Assembly (NCBI GenBank): GCA_040218145.1 | Contig: JAVJQK010000113.1 | Coordinates: 124,001-188,000 of the forward strand | From: Sandaracinaceae bacterium | GTDB taxonomy: Bacteria; Myxococcota_A; Polyangia; Polyangiales; Sandaracinaceae | Direction of reading: 5' to 3' | DNA: 64,000 bases | Shown here: positions 60,526 to 64,000 of the stretch, in pieces | Position numbering within the stretch: the first letter of the stretch is position 1 | How the letters are laid out: each line of letters starts with the position of its first letter | Position numbers and translations under genes: made by a program | Notes under the pieces: model-generated | What the model saw: only the letters and a program-made list of their open reading frames with translations | Told to the model about the DNA's origin: nothing | Database searches by the model: none

Positions 60526-62480
60526 GGAGACACGTGCTCAGACTGAGCCAGCTCACCATCGACCTCGCGGTGTTGGCGTTGGCGTTCGCGCTCGCGTTTC
60601 TGATCAGATTCGACTGGAGACCTCCGACCGACATGGTCGGACGGCTCGCGCTCACCGTCCCGTACGTGGTCATCGGCGAGTACCTCGTGCTCTGGGCGTT
60701 CGGTGTCCCGCGGTTCTCATGGAGATACATCGGACTTCGCGAGGTGTGGCGCCTCCTCGCTGCGGTCGTCGTGGCAACCGTGCTGCTCGTTTGGTCGCGC
60801 GTGGGCTTTGGGGCCTTCCAGGCAGATGTCCCCTACCTTCGACACGGTGTGATTCCGCTCGGGGTCATCGCCGCCAACTTCATACTGATGTTCCTCGGGA
60901 TCTCCGGCGTGCGGGTCCTCCGCCGGATCCTGGGTGAGCATGTCGAGAGCCAGCGGCGCGGGAGAGGGATCGAGCCTGCGTCTCGTGTGCGTACGATGCT
61001 GGTGGGAGCTGGCCAAGGCGGGGTCATGATGGCCAAGGAGATCGCAAATCGGCCGGACCTCGCGCTCGAGCCAGTCGGGTTCATCGACGATGATCCGGCC
61101 AAAGCGGGGCTCGTCGTGCACGGTATCTCCGTACTCGGCCCAACCGAGGCGCTCCCCGAGCTCTGCGAACGCCAGGGCGCGCAACAGGTCCTGATCACGA
61201 TGGCGAGCGCCCCCGGGGACACAGTGAGGCGGATCTCACGCCTCGCTGAAGAGGCGGGCGTGCCGGTGAAGATCATCCCTGGCCTGTTCGAGATCGCGGA
61301 CGGACGCGTGGAGCTCAGTCGCATTCGGCCGGTCGCGATCGATGATCTGTTGCGCCGCGAACCCGTGGAGCTGGACATCGAGGCCATCGCGGCCGACCTG
61401 AAGGACCGCGTTGTGCTGGTCACAGGCGCCGGGGGCTCGATCGGCTCGGAGATCTGTCGGCAGGTCGCGTCGTTCGGCCCCGCACGACTTTTGCTCGTCG
61501 AGCGCGCCGAGAACAGCCTGTTCCACATCCACCGCGAGCTCCGCAGCAGGCCGGGCGTTCTCGAGATCGTCCCGCTCATCGCCGATGTCACCGACCGGCA
61601 GCGCATGCGAGCGATATTCGAGACCCACGCCCCGTCCGCTGTGTTCCACGCGGCAGCGCACAAGCACGTGCCCATGATGGAGTGGAACGCCGGCGAGGCC
61701 CTCAAGAACAACGTGTTCGGCACGAAGGTCGTCGCGGACCTCGCGCACGAGCTCGGTGCAGATGGCTTCGTGATGATCTCCACTGACAAGGCCGTGAACC
61801 CGACGAGCGTGATGGGGGCCACGAAGCGCGTCGCGGAGATGTACGTCCAGGCGCTAGCGAGTCGCAGCGACACCCGCTTCGTCACGGTGCGATTTGGCAA
61901 CGTGCTCGGTTCCGCGGGCAGCGTGATCCCCATCTTCCAGGAACAGATCCAGCGCGGCGGCCCGGTCACGGTGACTCACCCCGAGATGCAGCGCTACTTC
62001 ATGACCATTCCGGAGGCATGTCAACTAGTATTACAGGCAGGCAGCATGGGGCGGGGCGGGGAGATCTTCATCCTCGACATGGGCGCGCCCGTCAAGATCG
62101 TCGACCTCGCCCGCGACCTCATCCGCCTCAGCGGCTTCGTGCCGGAAGACGACATCGAGATCGTGTTCTCGGGGGTCCGGCCCGGAGAGAAGCTCTTCGA
62201 AGAGCTCAGCGTGGACGCTGAGAACGCGGAGCGGACACGACACGCGAAGATCTTCGTCGGCCGGCGGGCCGCCGCCGAATGGGCGGCGGTCTCGGCCCAC
62301 CTCGAGGATCTCGGAGGGTATCTGTCCGCGGACCGCGACGCCGTCATCGAGGCATTGAGAAGTTGTGTGCCGGAGATGATGGAGCCGGCCTCCGACGAGA
62401 CGCCTTCGGCTACCTCGGAGCCCGTTCAGACCTCGCCTCCGACGCCTCTCACCCCCCTCTTCTCCGGTGCCGCGGACTGA
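60522..62480 (+). CDS. pglF: PglF/WbpM/CapD-like UDP-GlcNAc 4,6-dehydratase
   Basis: The 652-residue membrane enzyme has four N-terminal helices (about 10-135), a CoA-binding-like Rossmann part (MLVGAGQGGVMMAKEIA), then the SDR domain VVLVTGAGGSIGSEICRQV, AAHKHVPMMEWN and STDKAVNPTSVMGATKRVAE, where Met replaces the usual SDR Tyr as in this family. It makes the 4-keto-6-deoxy sugar used by PglE. GTG 60522 overlaps the pglE stop. Confidence 0.93.
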   Translation: MRRHVLRLSQLTIDLAVLALAFALAFLIRFDWRPPTDMVGRLALTVPYVVIGEYLVLWAFGVPRFSWRYIGLREVWRLLAAVVVATVLLVWSRVGFGAFQADVPYLRHGVIPLGVIAANFILMFLGISGVRVLRRILGEHVESQRRGRGIEPASRVRTMLVGAGQGGVMMAKEIANRPDLALEPVGFIDDDPAKAGLVVHGISVLGPTEALPELCERQGAQQVLITMASAPGDTVRRISRLAEEAGVPVKIIPGLFEIADGRVELSRIRPVAIDDLLRREPVELDIEAIAADLKDRVVLVTGAGGSIGSEICRQVASFGPARLLLVERAENSLFHIHRELRSRPGVLEIVPLIADVTDRQRMRAIFETHAPSAVFHAAAHKHVPMMEWNAGEALKNNVFGTKVVADLAHELGADGFVMISTDKAVNPTSVMGATKRVAEMYVQALASRSDTRFVTVRFGNVLGSAGSVIPIFQEQIQRGGPVTVTHPEMQRYFMTIPEACQLVLQAGSMGRGGEIFILDMGAPVKIVDLARDLIRLSGFVPEDDIEIVFSGVRPGEKLFEELSVDAENAERTRHAKIFVGRRAAAEWAAVSAHLEDLGGYLSADRDAVIEALRSCVPEMMEPASDETPSATSEPVQTSPPTPLTPLFSGAAD

Positions 62481-64000
62481 CAGGCAGCGACGGCGGCGTC
62501 GGTCTGGAGGGCGCCGCTCGCTGTGGTCTGTGTCCACCGCCGTCTTCGGGGTGGGCGTGGCGGGAGCACCGTTGCTCATGGGCGGACGCGTTGGCTGGTC
62601 GATCGTCCTGATCACGAGCGTGGTCGCCGGCGGCTGCCTCCTCCTGTCTCTCGCAGCGAGGCGCTCACGCCTGCGGGTGCGCTTCCATGCACTCGTCTGG
62701 GTGTCGCTGCTCGCCCTCGGGTTCACGGGACTGCAAGCGCTCCCACTCCCAGTGGCGATCACCGCGGCACTTCAACCCCTGGCGGTGGAACGCGCGACCG
62801 CGATGGCCACTCTCCTCGGAGAGCCTGCGCCCGGCTGGGTGGCGCTATCGCTCGCTCCGCGGGAGACGCTGGCGGCGCTCACCAAAGGCGTGGCCATCTC
62901 CTGCGCGCTGATGGGGAGCTGGATCCTGGTCGCGCGCGGCCAGCGCAAGAGGCTCTTCATCATTGTCGGCGCGAGCGCGGCTGCGATGGCGGTGGTCGCG
63001 CTGGGACACTTCGTACTGGGTGTTCGAGACGTGTACGGAATCGTGGAGACGGCGAGCCCGCTGCCAGGCCCCCTCATCAACCCGAACCACCTCAGCGGCT
63101 TTCTCGCGCTCGGCGTCCCGGTCCTCATTGGCCTCGGGTTGGAGCTCGAGTCACCAGGGGCACGTCTCACAGCGTTCGGTCTCGCCGTCGTCACCGGGGT
63201 CGCCGCCTTGATGAGCTTCTCACGCGGCGGGCTCGTGTCCCTCGCCATCGGGATCCTGCTGCTCGCCCTGCTCGGGATCGCCCGACGCCGCTCGGGAACC
63301 GGCGCCCGCGGATTCTCGGGGTTCGCGGCGGTCGCAGCCACCCTGGCCCTGACCGCGGGCTTCGGCCTCTATCTCGCGGCCGAGGGGATCTTCAGGGACT
63401 TCGAGGCAGGTGACTCGAGCAAGCTCGAGCTGGCCGCACGGGGACTCGGAGTGGCGCTCGACCATCCGTGGGTCGGCGTTGGTCGTGGGGCGTTCTCTGC
63501 CGCGTTCGTCTCCCACCACGGCACCGCGCTCCGCTTCACCCACCCGGAGAATTTCCTGGCCCAGTGGGTCAGCGAGTGGGGATTCCCACTCGGGCTGTCC
63601 TTGTTGGGCACGCTCACCATCAGCTTGGTTCGAGGCGTCCGCGAAGCACGGGATTGGACGCGCCTCGCGGGAGTGGCAGCCTCGATCGCACTCGGGGCCC
63701 ACGAGCTCGTCGACTTCGCGACGGAGGGTCTGGGCGTCGCCGTCGTCGCCACCGTCTGCGTCGTGGCCTCGGCCGCGCCGCGGCATAGGCGTCAGGAGAC
63801 CGACAGGGGCAGCTGGCGTGTCCCGTTTGCGACCGCACTGCTGGCGTTCTGTTTCCTCGCCACGTTCGGCTGGAGGATCGATGGTTCGAGCGTCCCCCAG
63901 CTGCGAGCCGAGCTCGAAGATGCATTGCGCAGCGGCCACCACGAGCGATTCGCCGCGACCCTGAGCTCGGCAGCCAGACTTCACCCGTCCGAGCCGATCT
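62467..64000 (+). CDS. O-antigen ligase/polymerase-type membrane protein, cut by window edge
   Basis: The frame from GTG 62467 runs off the right edge with 511 residues visible. After a basic start come many hydrophobic helices, including the O-antigen-ligase-type segments PLINPNHLSGFLALGVPVLIGL, SFSRGGLVSLAIGILLLALL and VGVGRGAFSAAF, with HPENFLAQWVSEWG. The C-terminal tail visible after residue 470 (ELEDALRSGHHERFAATLSSAARLHP) is soluble and may begin TPR-like repeats. It would join or polymerise glycan chains in the periplasm. The start overlaps pglF by 14 bases; a later GTG near 62530 is possible. Confidence 0.8.
   Translation, partial: MPRTDRQRRRRRSGGRRSLWSVSTAVFGVGVAGAPLLMGGRVGWSIVLITSVVAGGCLLLSLAARRSRLRVRFHALVWVSLLALGFTGLQALPLPVAITAALQPLAVERATAMATLLGEPAPGWVALSLAPRETLAALTKGVAISCALMGSWILVARGQRKRLFIIVGASAAAMAVVALGHFVLGVRDVYGIVETASPLPGPLINPNHLSGFLALGVPVLIGLGLELESPGARLTAFGLAVVTGVAALMSFSRGGLVSLAIGILLLALLGIARRRSGTGARGFSGFAAVAATLALTAGFGLYLAAEGIFRDFEAGDSSKLELAARGLGVALDHPWVGVGRGAFSAAFVSHHGTALRFTHPENFLAQWVSEWGFPLGLSLLGTLTISLVRGVREARDWTRLAGVAASIALGAHELVDFATEGLGVAVVATVCVVASAAPRHRRQETDRGSWRVPFATALLAFCFLATFGWRIDGSSVPQLRAELEDALRSGHHERFAATLSSAARLHPSEPI

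Overview
The window is very GC-rich DNA with GTG/TTG starts, tightly overlapping genes, many lipoproteins, zinc-ribbon Ser/Thr kinases, MopE-type and IgGFc-binding-type surface lipoproteins and a large glycan locus. Together these suggest a Gram-negative myxobacterium-like organism (Myxococcota, Sandaracinus/Polyangiales-like). The placement rests on gene style only; there is no rRNA in the window.

Region 1 (1-7.65 kb) is mixed housekeeping and envelope: a partial lipoprotein, D-Ala-D-Ala ligase, two coupled lipoproteins built from a repeated cysteine-pair module, a HEAT-repeat protein, a zinc-ribbon Ser/Thr kinase and a DedA/YqaA membrane protein. Region 2 (7.7-12.85 kb) is one operon: an Rrf2 regulator, CysK, a ThiF/MoeB-like E1, a CysO-like sulfur carrier ending in GG, a small E1-derived protein, CysM, a JAMM (Mec-like) protease, a Nudix hydrolase and an AMMECR1 protein. 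This is the gene set of protein-thiocarboxylate-dependent cysteine synthesis. Its E1 appears divided between a catalytic half lacking the N-terminal arginine helix and a small pseudo-E1 that has it; I consider this the most novel feature of the window.

Region 3 (12.96-15.93 kb, minus strand) is the rpsP-khpA-rimM-trmD-RNA methyltransferase-rplS ribosome operon. Region 4 (16.1-20.5 kb) holds a tetraheme lipoprotein fused to a phosphoesterase-like domain, an RlpA-like protein, a double-cupin lipoprotein, and the arsenosugar genes arsS plus its AhpD-like partner. Region 5 (20.7-30.8 kb) has a second zinc-ribbon kinase with C-terminal membrane helices, three coupled genes of unknown role behind a family-4 uracil-DNA glycosylase, a GT2 glycosyltransferase, a PP2C phosphatase, a tiny ORF coupled to a nucleotidyltransferase, a cysteine-rich lipoprotein and an IgGFc-binding-type lipoprotein.

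Region 6 (32.8 kb to the right edge) is a polysaccharide locus of about 30 genes in several strand blocks. It has nucleotide-sugar enzymes (Ugd, UXS, TviB/WbpA-like dehydrogenase, UDP-GlcA 4-epimerase, WlbA-like dehydrogenase, PglF/PglE/PglD-like set for a bacillosamine-type sugar), a PglC-size phosphoglycosyl transferase, glycosyltransferases, a flippase, a possible polymerase, an O-antigen-ligase-type protein cut by the right edge, and decorating methyltransferases, acyltransferases, aminotransferases and an asparagine synthase. These genes could together make and export a heteropolysaccharide with amino and uronic sugars.

No tRNA, rRNA, CRISPR array, transposase or attachment site was recognised. 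Every gap between genes is shorter than 300 bases.
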